Source: Candidatus Woesearchaeota archaeon
Lineage (GTDB): Archaea > Nanobdellota > Nanobdellia > Woesearchaeales > SM23-78
DNA: 11,772 bases
Direction: 5' to 3'
Assembly: GCA_016933095.1 (NCBI GenBank)
Contig: JAFGBP010000083.1
Coordinates: 1-11,772, forward strand
Positions 4,609 through 10,591 of the stretch are shown piece by piece (position 1 is the stretch's first letter; every line of letters starts with the position of its first letter). The position numbers were made by a program, and so were the translations under genes. A model generated the notes under the pieces. It had not been told where the DNA came from, ran no database searches, and saw only the letters and a list, made by a program, of their open reading frames with translations.

Positions 4609-5373
4609 TTATTCGTACTGCTTATAATACACGATTGTCATGATGATCCCCAAGACCAGGGCAATGATTATCGTGAATACCTTAGCGACGAATATCATCA
4701 GAGAGTAGAACAGGACTGTGGACAAGACCAGAATGTAAACCCACCTCGAGGATATGAACAGGTGAAGGCCTGCCATCCCTCCCTTAAACTGCCTGAACTT
4801 CTCGAAAGTCGGGATTGGGAGGAGGGAGTATATTGCTATAAGGAGGTTTACAACGATGAAGGCGAAGATGAGTGGGTTTTCTGTTGGCACGTATAGGAAT
4901 GAGAGAAGCATGGCCACCATCATGCTGGCAAAGGGGGCTGCGAATGCAATGTATCCCATGTCCTTGTGCATGACTCCAAACCTGAACCGCCCCATCCTTA
5001 TCTTCTTGACAGTGTCTGTGTGAGTGGTGCCGGTAAAGAACAGAGGGAAGTATCCGAATGTTATGAAGCAGATGAAAGTGCTTATGAGGAATCCGTTCAG
5101 CCAATAATTGTAGTCTGACCGGTATCCTAGCTTCAGGGCCATTATCTTCTGGGCTGAGAAGTGGATGTATAAGGATATGAACATCATGATGAAGACTATC
5201 ACCAGGTTGACGACGTAGGCCACGGCAGTTTGGTCTGGTATCAGGTTGAATACGCCCCAGCCATTCGAAAGAGTAAGCCCGAAAGCCGCTACGAAGGATG
5301 TGATTGCCAGCTGGTACTTCTCAGTGGATGAGAATCTGAAGTGCCTCTCGAGCCTCGCTGATATTTCGTGCAT
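4609..5373 (-). CDS. M50/S2P-like membrane protein lacking the HExxH motif
   Basis: The 254-residue protein has about six hydrophobic segments and the overall arrangement of site-2-protease-like proteins. The zinc-binding helix position is IHFSAQKIMALKLG (70-83), where an active enzyme would have HExxH followed by a similar A-x-K-x-G. AAPFAS (145-150) stands where active members have a GP-x-x-N loop. LLPIPTFEKF (184-193) stands where active members have NLLP-PLDG. The catalytic Glu, second His and final Asp are all replaced, so it is predicted to be a non-proteolytic homologue, perhaps binding or holding membrane peptides. Family assignment rests on this pattern and is moderate. ATG 5373 is preferred over upstream TTG 5418 because a TATA box lies 27 bases before it and the extra 15 codons overlap that box. 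The neighbour upstream is a TraB-family gene. Confidence 0.75.
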   Translation of the reverse strand: MHEISARLERHFRFSSTEKYQLAITSFVAAFGLTLSNGWGVFNLIPDQTAVAYVVNLVIVFIMMFISLYIHFSAQKIMALKLGYRSDYNYWLNGFLISTFICFITFGYFPLFFTGTTHTDTVKKIRMGRFRFGVMHKDMGYIAFAAPFASMMVAMLLSFLYVPTENPLIFAFIVVNLLIAIYSLLPIPTFEKFRQFKGGMAGLHLFISSRWVYILVLSTVLFYSLMIFVAKVFTIIIALVLGIIMTIVYYKQYE

Positions 5374-5395
5374 GGCTTTATTCTGGAAAATGATG

Positions 5396-5404
5396 TTTAA
5401 ATAA
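5396..5404 (-). promoter_or_regulatory. TATA box of the M50-like gene
   Basis: TTATTTAAA on the minus strand is centred 27 bases from ATG 5373. It predicts a leaderless mRNA and argues against the upstream TTG start at 5418. Confidence 0.65.
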
Positions 5405-5423
5405 GTTTCTAAGTTCAAAGCTA

Positions 5424-6110
5424 CTAGCCGATCTTCTCAATCAAGTGATACTTCTTCCTGATGATCGACATCATCTCTTCCTCGTGGCCCGCACCGACGA
5501 CTGCAAGTATCCTCTCATTCTCATCCCGTTTCATGAGGTGCACGAGTTTCCTTGCCATATACTCGTTCCTCTCACCTATCAATGCAGCGTAGAAGCCAGG
5601 GTAGCGATTCTTGGTGAATCCTATAAGCCTCTTTATCGCCTGCTTAGAAGGCACTTTTCTTATGTCGAACTGGAGGTCTTTTATGAACGGACCCCGGAAT
5701 AGATCTATGAAAATCCTGAATTTCTCTTTGAAGCCAAAGAGCTTTGAGAACCGGCGGAGAGTGACCCTGACGTCCTGGTCTATCAAAGCAACCTTTCTCT
5801 GGTTATCCTTAGCCAGGAGGACGGCCGATTTCATCTCACTCCCGGGAATCACTCCAACAAGGTTCCCTAACTTTCTCTGGATAAGACCTCCTATCAGGAC
5901 GAACAAGTATCCTGTGACCCCTACCTCTCTTATCAAAGCCGGCGAGTAGCTTGGCTTCGCGTTCTCAAGAAGGGATTGCAGCCTGCCACGGTCAAGCTCG
6001 ACAGCCACTATCGTCGGATTCCACGCATGGAATTCACGCTCTATCTCCCTGATGGATTCCTCTGATATATGGGACGTTCCTATTAGATCCAGGTTATGAA
6101 ATCGCTGCAT
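5424..6110 (-). CDS. TraB/PrgY family protein
   Basis: The 228-residue protein carries the recognisable TraB-family elements: LIGTSHISEES near the N-terminus (about 9-19), VAVELDRGR (about 35-43), ALIDQDVRVTLRR (about 108-120), an ERNEYMARKL helix (about 180-189) and VVGAGHEEEM (about 204-213). Family members include plasmid PrgY/TraB, which limit peptide pheromone activity, and related archaeal proteins of unknown role. The conserved His and Glu positions have led to suggestions of a metal-dependent peptidase-like fold. The protein has no membrane tail; many archaeal relatives carry one. One hydrophobic stretch (about 64-76) is probably buried. ATG 6110 is 26 bases from a TATA box. The stop is 50 bases upstream of the M50-like gene, so two protease-related folds sit side by side. 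Confidence 0.88.
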   Translation of the reverse strand: MQRFHNLDLIGTSHISEESIREIEREFHAWNPTIVAVELDRGRLQSLLENAKPSYSPALIREVGVTGYLFVLIGGLIQRKLGNLVGVIPGSEMKSAVLLAKDNQRKVALIDQDVRVTLRRFSKLFGFKEKFRIFIDLFRGPFIKDLQFDIRKVPSKQAIKRLIGFTKNRYPGFYAALIGERNEYMARKLVHLMKRDENERILAVVGAGHEEEMMSIIRKKYHLIEKIG

Positions 6111-6117
6111 AAGAGGT

Positions 6118-6462
6118 TCAAGTGTAGAATTGCTTTATATTTTTTATTTTCTTGACATCCCCGAAAGGGTTGCCGAACTCTTTTATGTTCTGCCGCATCC
6201 TCTTGTTGGGCCCAGTCTCCTTCCCTTCCCGGACAAGCACCTCGCGTACAGACTCGATGTCCAGCTCCACGTTGACAGGGCAGTCCTTGAAGCACTGCCT
6301 GCAATCAGTGCAGAGATAGAATAGCTCAGACGCCTTCTTGTCCCTGGCAAGCCTCACCTTGTTCCGAGGCGAGACCGCCTCATTCCTCATGACCTTATAG
6401 ACAGGGCAGCTGGCATTGCATATACCGCACATGTTGCACCTGTCGATGTTCCTATGGACCAT
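6118..6462 (-). CDS. Small protein with two 4Fe-4S cluster motifs
   Basis: The 114-residue protein is a ferredoxin-type domain with two classic motifs. The first is CNMCGICNASCPVY (C9, C12, C15, C19), the second CTDCRQCFKDCPVNV (C51, C54, C57, C61). Spacing and the CPVY/CPV endings match the N-terminal domain of GlcF and of HdrC-like subunits, which pass electrons between a flavoprotein and CCG-domain proteins. Both partners are encoded just upstream (6603-7775 and 7864-8607). The C-terminal about 40 residues are a charged helix. The Shine-Dalgarno-like AGGAG lies 11 bases ahead of the ATG. The stop codon is 7 bases from the TraB start, inside the gap before that gene's TATA box. Confidence 0.88.
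   Translation of the reverse strand: MVHRNIDRCNMCGICNASCPVYKVMRNEAVSPRNKVRLARDKKASELFYLCTDCRQCFKDCPVNVELDIESVREVLVREGKETGPNKRMRQNIKEFGNPFGDVKKIKNIKQFYT
6133..6140 (-). promoter_or_regulatory. TATA box of the TraB gene
   Basis: ATATAAAG on the minus strand is centred 26 bases before ATG 6110. It lies wholly within the 3' end of the Fe-S gene and predicts a separate leaderless transcript for the TraB protein. Confidence 0.6.
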
Positions 6463-6505
6463 TTTTCTTCAATTCTCCTTTGCATTTCCAAATAAGCCTT
6501 CCATC

Positions 6506-6542
6506 CGCCGCCTGGCTCGAACCACGCCCGATTTAGGCGGCG
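6506..6542. other. 8-bp inverted repeat between the Fe-S and FAD genes
   Basis: CGCCGCCT (6506-6513) is perfectly repeated in reverse as AGGCGGCG (6535-6542) around a 21-base spacer. It may form a stable RNA hairpin in the 140-base gap between the FAD oxidase and the Fe-S protein genes. It could adjust the relative output of the two or be a protein-binding site. Confidence 0.5.
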
Positions 6543-6566
6543 CTTGAAACAATTTGCTTGAAACAA
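6542..6566. repeat. Two tandem copies of an 11-base element
   Basis: GCTTGAAACAA occurs at 6542-6552 and again at 6556-6566 with a 14-base period. It abuts the inverted repeat at 6506-6542. Its role is unknown; a double operator is conceivable. Confidence 0.55.
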
Positions 6567-6602
6567 AAAAACCTCTCAACCCATTTCTGCCCTTTGCCAC
6601 AA

Positions 6603-7775
6603 TCAACGGTAGGAGATCAACCTCCCGGGGTTTAATGTGTTGTTGTAATCATACTCATCTTTCAGCTTGATGAAGGCCTTCTTCTCCTCCTGCGTAAGGA
6701 AGTCGTAGTTGACTACGCCGCGGCCAAAGTTCTCTCCCAGCTTTCCGTCGACAGAGTGCATAAACCTCCTAAACGCGTCCATCTTCTCCTTCTCGCCCAT
6801 CTTGAAGTAGGCGTAGAAGAACCCTATTCCGGCGTGACCGTGAAGCGGAGTATCGTTCTCCTCGCACCACCTGACGAGGTCATAGCTCTTCTCCAGGCCA
6901 ACAGTCGGATCGAGCACGTAGTAATAGTCCTTCTTGCGATGCTTGGTATGAAGGTAGTCAAGCTTCCCGATTATCTCCTTGACCTCGACCCTTGCATTAT
7001 AAGCGCCCTTGAGCGAGGTGTAGCCCACTATGAGAGTGTACTCTGGGTCGTAGCCAAAGCCCGAGGCAATCTTCTTGTCTATGAACTCGACGAACACCCG
7101 CTCCTTATCATTCTTGAGCTGAGTGATCTTCTTGAGCATCTCAGTGAGTTCCTGGAAGTGCCAGACGTCGATCGAGAGCACTGCCTTGTCGACCAGCCGA
7201 AGCTTGAGGCGCGTGACGACGCCAGAGAGGCCTTCCTTCCCCGCAGCCACATCCTTCCTCTTGGTATGGAACACCTTGCCGGTCGCATCCACGAGCTCGT
7301 ATTCCTCGACGATATCCTTCATCGTACCGACACTCTCACTCTCCCGAGCAGCAGAGTCCCTTGCGAACAAGCCTCCAACTGTCGAAGCAGGGTTGAAAGC
7401 CGTGAAGGGGAGTATAAAAGGAGTGTCTGATAAGAGGTGGTGAAGGTCGGCTATCGTCATCCCAGCCTGAACTTCTATCGTCTTGTTGGCCTTGTCAAGG
7501 TAGAGCGGCTTGTTCATCCTCTCAGTCGATAGGATGATGGCCCTCTGGGCCAATGCCTCGTTCGACTGGGAAGTCCCGCCACCCCGGATCAGCACGTGGG
7601 CCCTTGAAGGGTTGGTCTCGCGAAGGATCCTGATCACGTGCTCTGTCGTCTGGGGCCAGACCACCAGCATCGGAGAGATTTCCTTCTCGACCTTTACAAA
7701 CGAGTATGCTTCAAGCTCTGCAGGGTGAGCCGTCGTATTCTCTTCCCCAACTATCCTTCCGAATCTTGTCGACAT
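6603..7775 (-). CDS. FAD-linked oxidase (GlcD/D-lactate dehydrogenase type)
   Basis: The 390-residue flavoprotein belongs to the FAD-binding PCMH / 2-hydroxyacid oxidase superfamily. The FAD pyrophosphate loop is LIRGGGTSQSNEA (about 62-74). A second FAD-contacting region is ASTVGGLFARDSA (about 131-143), followed by GTMKDIVEEYELVDATG. The C-terminal cap contains LHGHAGIGF where GlcD has GHxGDGNxH, and ends with the typical LNPGRL. The lost D-N-H residues mean the substrate cannot be taken to be glycolate or lactate. It contains no Fe-S motifs of its own. The flanking CCG-domain and 4Fe-4S genes supply what is fused in many relatives, so the three probably form one complex passing electrons from the flavin. 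ATG 7775 follows GGAGG; an upstream in-frame TTG (7820) would place that ribosome site inside the gene. Confidence 0.9.
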   Translation of the reverse strand: MSTRFGRIVGEENTTAHPAELEAYSFVKVEKEISPMLVVWPQTTEHVIRILRETNPSRAHVLIRGGGTSQSNEALAQRAIILSTERMNKPLYLDKANKTIEVQAGMTIADLHHLLSDTPFILPFTAFNPASTVGGLFARDSAARESESVGTMKDIVEEYELVDATGKVFHTKRKDVAAGKEGLSGVVTRLKLRLVDKAVLSIDVWHFQELTEMLKKITQLKNDKERVFVEFIDKKIASGFGYDPEYTLIVGYTSLKGAYNARVEVKEIIGKLDYLHTKHRKKDYYYVLDPTVGLEKSYDLVRWCEENDTPLHGHAGIGFFYAYFKMGEKEKMDAFRRFMHSVDGKLGENFGRGVVNYDFLTQEEKKAFIKLKDEYDYNNTLNPGRLISYR

Positions 7776-7863
7776 GTTAGACCTTTTTCCTCCTGATGAA
7801 TCACTCACACGCACTCTCAATCATCAGCTTTCATCCACATTATCATTCCACAATACAACACAA

Positions 7864-8607
7864 TCACTCGTCAAACAATACTTCGCTCATCTCAAACACC
7901 TGCTTTTCAGCAGTCTTAGGATCGTCCTTAGCGTGCTCCTTTAAGTGAAGATAGCAGTAAGGGCAGCTTGAAACCACGTTGCGGGACTTCAGCTGCTTGA
8001 GCCTATCAACCGCGACCTTGCCCGAGATGGAGTCGCTGTTCTGCTTCAAGCCATTGCCTGCGCCGCAGCAGAAAGTCTTTTCCTTGCAAAGGAGCGGCTC
8101 ATTAAGAGTAAGCCCTTTCTTCTTCAAGAGATTTCGAGGCTCATTGATCACGCCGTCATTCACGAGCAGACAAGGGTCATGGTATGAGAATGCGCCTGCT
8201 TCATAGCCAGGCTCGTAGCCGGCCTCGTCTAGAGTCTTTGAGATGTGTTCGGCGTCCAACCCATATTTCTCCTTGAAGACCTTGACGCAGTGAGGGCAGT
8301 TCGACACGATCTTAGAAACCTTGTTCTTCTTGAGAATGGAAATGTTCTTCTCCTTGACCTCCTCGAAATCCTCGGCATAACCTGCGCTCAACAGGGGCGA
8401 GCCGCAGCACACGAGCTCTGGAAGAACAAAGAACCTGATGCCAGCATCATTCAGCATGGACTTGTAGTTGCGAGCCACCTTCTCTAGCTTGAACTCAGTC
8501 AGGCATCCTGGATAATAAAGAACCCTTGTATGGCTCGAAGCAACGCCTCGGCGCACACCCTTCTTCACAATCTTCGCAGTCTTCCTAAAAAAGTCCTCAA
8601 AAGCCAC
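7864..8607 (-). CDS. CCG-domain Fe-S protein (HdrB / GlcF C-terminal type)
   Basis: The 247-residue protein has two complete cysteine-rich CCG domains. The first uses C35, C67-C68-G, C104 and C107 (YYPGC, CCGSP, NCPHC). The second uses C146, C180-C181-G, C215 and C218 (HDPC, CCGAG, SCPYC). In HdrB these motifs hold noncubane Fe-S clusters; in GlcF-like proteins they lie behind two ferredoxin motifs in one chain. Here the ferredoxin part is a separate gene (6118-6462) and the flavoprotein lies between them, 88 bases downstream. Translation begins at GTG 8607, preceded by GAGG at a suitable distance; no in-frame ATG is nearby. The basic N-terminal about 25 residues may be a docking tail. A TATA box at 8673-8680 probably drives all three genes. 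Confidence 0.9.
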   Translation of the reverse strand: MAFEDFFRKTAKIVKKGVRRGVASSHTRVLYYPGCLTEFKLEKVARNYKSMLNDAGIRFFVLPELVCCGSPLLSAGYAEDFEEVKEKNISILKKNKVSKIVSNCPHCVKVFKEKYGLDAEHISKTLDEAGYEPGYEAGAFSYHDPCLLVNDGVINEPRNLLKKKGLTLNEPLLCKEKTFCCGAGNGLKQNSDSISGKVAVDRLKQLKSRNVVSSCPYCYLHLKEHAKDDPKTAEKQVFEMSEVLFDE

Positions 8608-8672
8608 ATCTAACCCTCAAACAACCCCTGCAGGAACCTGAAGGGGATATGCTGACATGTAGTGAGTACGAG

Positions 8673-8680
8673 ATTATAAA
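8673..8680 (-). promoter_or_regulatory. TATA box of the flavin/Fe-S gene cluster
   Basis: TTTATAAT on the minus strand would start transcription near 8650, giving a leader of about 43 bases before GTG 8607. An imperfect hairpin at 8681-8703 lies directly upstream of the box, at the expected place for transcription factor B contacts or a regulator. Confidence 0.5.
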
Positions 8681-8703
8681 GCTTACGACCGCAGGTCGGA
8701 AGC
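8681..8703. other. Hairpin between 8731-9081 gene and the cluster promoter
   Basis: GCTT-A-CGACC pairs with GGTCG-G-AAGC around a GCA loop, with a single A-G mismatch. A second small hairpin AAGAC/GTCTT follows at 8706-8719. Either could end the 8731-9081 transcript or serve as an operator for the downstream cluster. Confidence 0.4.
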
Positions 8704-8730
8704 TCAAGACGACAGTCTTATCGGTTACCT

Positions 8731-9081
8731 TCAAAGCCTGGATGCAAGGTAATCCGACACCCTCTTCTCGAACTTCCTAGCGGCAGCCAACGCCTGTTTC
8801 TCCCCTTTCTCATAAGAGGGATCCAGGTTAGTATTGAATCTGACTGTGAAAGTATAATCGTCGTTGATCTCGAAACGCAGCTTGGAATGACCCGTCCACT
8901 TAGAGCCTATCCTGAAACCATCTGAAAGTATCTCTCTCTGCATATCATCCTCTGGCTTCAACCTCTGGAACTCATCATAGATTGTGGAGGCGCTTATGAA
9001 AGAGGGCGCGCAGCCGCCTGCTTCCTGCCACATCTTCAGTATCTGTTCCAAATCCTCTATTTTCAAATCCTGAACCTTCAT
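8731..9081 (-). CDS. Hypothetical protein, unrecognised
   Basis: The 116-residue, soluble, mixed-charge protein belongs to no family I recognise. It opens with a helical segment (MKVQDLKIEDLEQILKMW) and a GGCAPSFISAS turn holding the only Cys. A beta-hairpin-like region follows, with RIGSKWTGHSKLRFEIN and DYTFTVRFN (about 57-84), and it ends in a long helix (about 90-114). The alpha-beta-beta-alpha order suggests a compact domain, but nothing in it points to a catalytic site. A TATA-like CTTTAAAAC is centred 28 bases before the ATG. The gene stands between two other minus-strand genes with gaps of about 100 bases or more, so it is probably its own transcription unit. Confidence 0.7.
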   Translation of the reverse strand: MKVQDLKIEDLEQILKMWQEAGGCAPSFISASTIYDEFQRLKPEDDMQREILSDGFRIGSKWTGHSKLRFEINDDYTFTVRFNTNLDPSYEKGEKQALAAARKFEKRVSDYLASRL

Positions 9082-9104
9082 AAGAAAGAAGGAGGAGAAC
9101 GCTT

Positions 9105-9113
9105 GTTTTAAAG
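9105..9113 (-). promoter_or_regulatory. TATA box of the 8731-9081 gene
   Basis: CTTTAAAAC on the minus strand is centred 28 bases before ATG 9081, consistent with a leaderless transcript. Confidence 0.5.
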
Positions 9114-9183
9114 TTTTAGTTTTGCGGGGCGTCGAATCTGTTCAAGAAGCAGCCCCTTGTTGTGAATAAGAATCAAAAAGCAG

Positions 9184-9639
9184 TTAAGAAATTCGAACCC
9201 TTTTAACGTCATAAAGCTCGTTTATCTTCCCCTCGAGCAAAGGCGTGAGGGCGCCTTCCATGTAATCATAGCCTATCCTATTCGTCGAGACCGGGATGGC
9301 TCCCCCGAATTCCGGATAGTAGTTCTGCTCGCTTATGATCAGATCATATCCTGTTGTATAGAACTCGTAAGACTTTCTTTCTGAATATTGTATGGCCCGT
9401 CTCAAAACAGCCAAAAGGACTCTTTCTTGCAAGGAGAGCGCGTTCTTGTCCGGCGATACCTTGAAGGTACTTCTGAGCAGGTCTGGTCTTTCTATCTCAG
9501 CATCCGGTTCTCGCTCTAATCGCCTGAAAAGAAGGTTTGAACCAGTTACATAAAACCAGAATGCGATCTTGCCTTGGGACTTCCGGGCCGAATCCAGGTG
9601 TTCCAAAAACACCGCTTCATCCCAACTAATTTTTTCCAT
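9184..9639 (-). CDS. Hypothetical protein, unrecognised
   Basis: The 151-residue protein has no signal peptide and no cysteine. Two helical segments are visible: ISWDEAVFLEHLDSARKS at the start, and SLQERVLLAVLRRAIQYSE (about 69-87). A strikingly Tyr-rich middle follows (YEFYTTGYDLIISEQNYYPEF, about 90-110), then YDYMEGALTPLLEGKINELYDV. The sequence is well behaved over its whole length, which supports a real gene, but no motif identifies a function. The ATG is preceded by a TATA-like TTTTATAAA centred about 29 bases upstream. It is divergent from the aIF2 beta gene across a 156-base gap. Confidence 0.7.
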   Translation of the reverse strand: MEKISWDEAVFLEHLDSARKSQGKIAFWFYVTGSNLLFRRLEREPDAEIERPDLLRSTFKVSPDKNALSLQERVLLAVLRRAIQYSERKSYEFYTTGYDLIISEQNYYPEFGGAIPVSTNRIGYDYMEGALTPLLEGKINELYDVKRVRIS

Positions 9640-9663
9640 TTTCCAAATAGGAAGATTGCTTTT

Positions 9664-9672
9664 TTTATAAAA
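9664..9672 (-). promoter_or_regulatory. TATA box of the 9184-9639 gene
   Basis: TTTTATAAA on the minus strand is centred about 29 bases before ATG 9639, so the mRNA is probably leaderless or nearly so. Confidence 0.5.
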
Positions 9673-9692
9673 CTAAGCCTTCCCTCTCTATC

Positions 9693-9727
9693 ATTCTGCT
9701 TTGGCCTTTGGGCCAACAGAATTTTTT
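9693..9727 (+). terminator. Hairpin plus T-run in a divergent intergenic region
   Basis: ATTCTG (9693-9698) pairs with CAGAAT (9717-9722) and TTGGCC (9701-9706) with GGCCAA (9711-9716) around a TTTG loop, with a two-base bulge. T-run 9722-9727 follows on the plus strand. It looks like a terminator, yet no plus-strand gene ends here. It may instead be a regulatory palindrome or end a short unannotated RNA. Confidence 0.4.
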
Positions 9728-9737
9728 GCTCTAGAGC
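9728..9737. other. 10-base palindrome upstream of aIF2 beta
   Basis: GCTCTAGAGC is perfectly self-complementary. A further TTGGCC lies just after it (9738-9743), repeating the half-site of the hairpin at 9701-9716. The group lies about 20-70 bases upstream of the aIF2 beta TATA box. Confidence 0.4.
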
Positions 9738-9764
9738 TTGGCCGAATTAATCCAATACCAAAAC

Positions 9765-9773
9765 CCTTTTAAG
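9765..9773 (+). promoter_or_regulatory. TATA box of the aIF2 beta gene
   Basis: The core TTTTAAG within CCCTTTTAAGC is centred 26 bases before ATG 9796, the expected distance for a leaderless archaeal mRNA. Confidence 0.6.
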
Positions 9774-9795
9774 CAGACACCATTTTCTAAGCATC

Positions 9796-10206
9796 ATGAA
9801 CAGCTATGAAGACCTTTTGAAGAGGGGAAAGGAGAAGCTTCCTGAGCTCAGTGCGAGCGCTGAGAGGTTTGTCATCCCTAATGTCAGAGGCCACATAGAG
9901 GGTAATAAGACCATCATCAGCAACTTCTTGCAAATAGCCCAGCACATCGGAAGGAAGCCTGAGCACGTCCTCAAGTTCGTCTTGAAGGAGCTCGCGACTC
10001 CCGGCGAGATCAAGAAACAATTCGTGGTCTTCGGGACAAAGGTTCCAGCAAGCAGGATCAACGAGAAGATCCAGAAGTATTTCGAGACCTTCGTGTCTTG
10101 CAAGGAGTGCGGCAAGCCCGACACCAAGATGACCAAGGAAGGCGACGTCTACTTCCTGAAGTGCAGTGCCTGCGGGGCCAGGTACTCAGTTTACGCCAAG
10201 AACTGA
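9796..10206 (+). CDS. Translation initiation factor 2 subunit beta
   Basis: The 136-residue protein is the expected size for archaeal aIF2 beta. The N-terminal helix (SYEDLLKRGKEKLP) is the segment that docks on the gamma subunit. The central alpha/beta domain includes FVIPNVRGHIEGNKTIISNF (about 25-44) and HIGRKPEHVLKFVLKELATPG (about 50-70). The C-terminal zinc ribbon has CKEC and CSAC motifs (about 101-104 and 123-126), followed by ARYSVYAKN. In the aIF2 heterotrimer it helps deliver initiator Met-tRNA to the small ribosomal subunit. All four zinc cysteines are present. The neighbouring downstream gene is convergent with about 50 bases between, and upstream genes diverge, so aIF2 beta is a single-gene unit here. 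Confidence 0.96.
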   Translation: MNSYEDLLKRGKEKLPELSASAERFVIPNVRGHIEGNKTIISNFLQIAQHIGRKPEHVLKFVLKELATPGEIKKQFVVFGTKVPASRINEKIQKYFETFVSCKECGKPDTKMTKEGDVYFLKCSACGARYSVYAKN

Positions 10207-10255
10207 ATGATTATTCTGATTCTGCTCTTGCTGACAAATTGACCTTCTTATGCTT

Positions 10256-10534
10256 TTAAGCTAGCTTTTTCACAGGAGGAATATATTCTCTGCGGATGAC
10301 ATAACCTTTGAACTCCTGCGGGATGATGCTGTCAAGCTCTCTTATTAGCCTATCATAATCAGGTACTTGAACAGTTACCTTGAATCCTATTCGTTTGGGT
10401 CCTGAAACATTGATGTATCCGTAGTATGCCGTGCATCCGAGCTTGTTTATCCTTGGCTCGAGCTCTTCCTTAAGAGCTTTCTTCACTGCAGATGCGCCTG
10501 CAACCACCGCTTCCAACTCTTCTTGTGTTCTCAT
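10256..10534 (-). CDS. Small hypothetical protein, unrecognised
   Basis: The 92-residue protein has an N-terminal helix (EELEAVVAGASAVKKALKEEL), then a likely beta-strand pair CTAYYGYINV and RIGFKVTVQV (about 34-57). A helix DYDRLIRELDSIIP follows, and the strand GYVIRREYI ends the fold. The helix-strand-strand-helix-strand order resembles small ferredoxin-like folds, but no named family is recognised. ATG 10534 is supported by a strong Shine-Dalgarno AAGGAGG (10542-10548 on this strand). A TATA-like ATTAAAG (10576-10582) lies between this gene and DP2, so it can be expressed separately or as the last gene after DP2, whose stop is 57 bases upstream. Confidence 0.8.
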   Translation of the reverse strand: MRTQEELEAVVAGASAVKKALKEELEPRINKLGCTAYYGYINVSGPKRIGFKVTVQVPDYDRLIRELDSIIPQEFKGYVIRREYIPPVKKLA

Positions 10535-10591
10535 ACAAACCCCTCCTTGCCTTCAAAGAAATACCTTCACATGAACTTTAATCGTGTCATA

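Noticed and set aside
6514..6534. A tRNA T-arm-like GGTTCGAGCC on the minus strand inside the hairpin spacer.
   Set aside because: The five-base T stem does not pair and no acceptor, D or anticodon arm surrounds it.
6756..7430. A 224-codon plus-strand frame inside the FAD oxidase gene.
   Set aside because: It is antisense to a well recognised flavoprotein and shows no motif.
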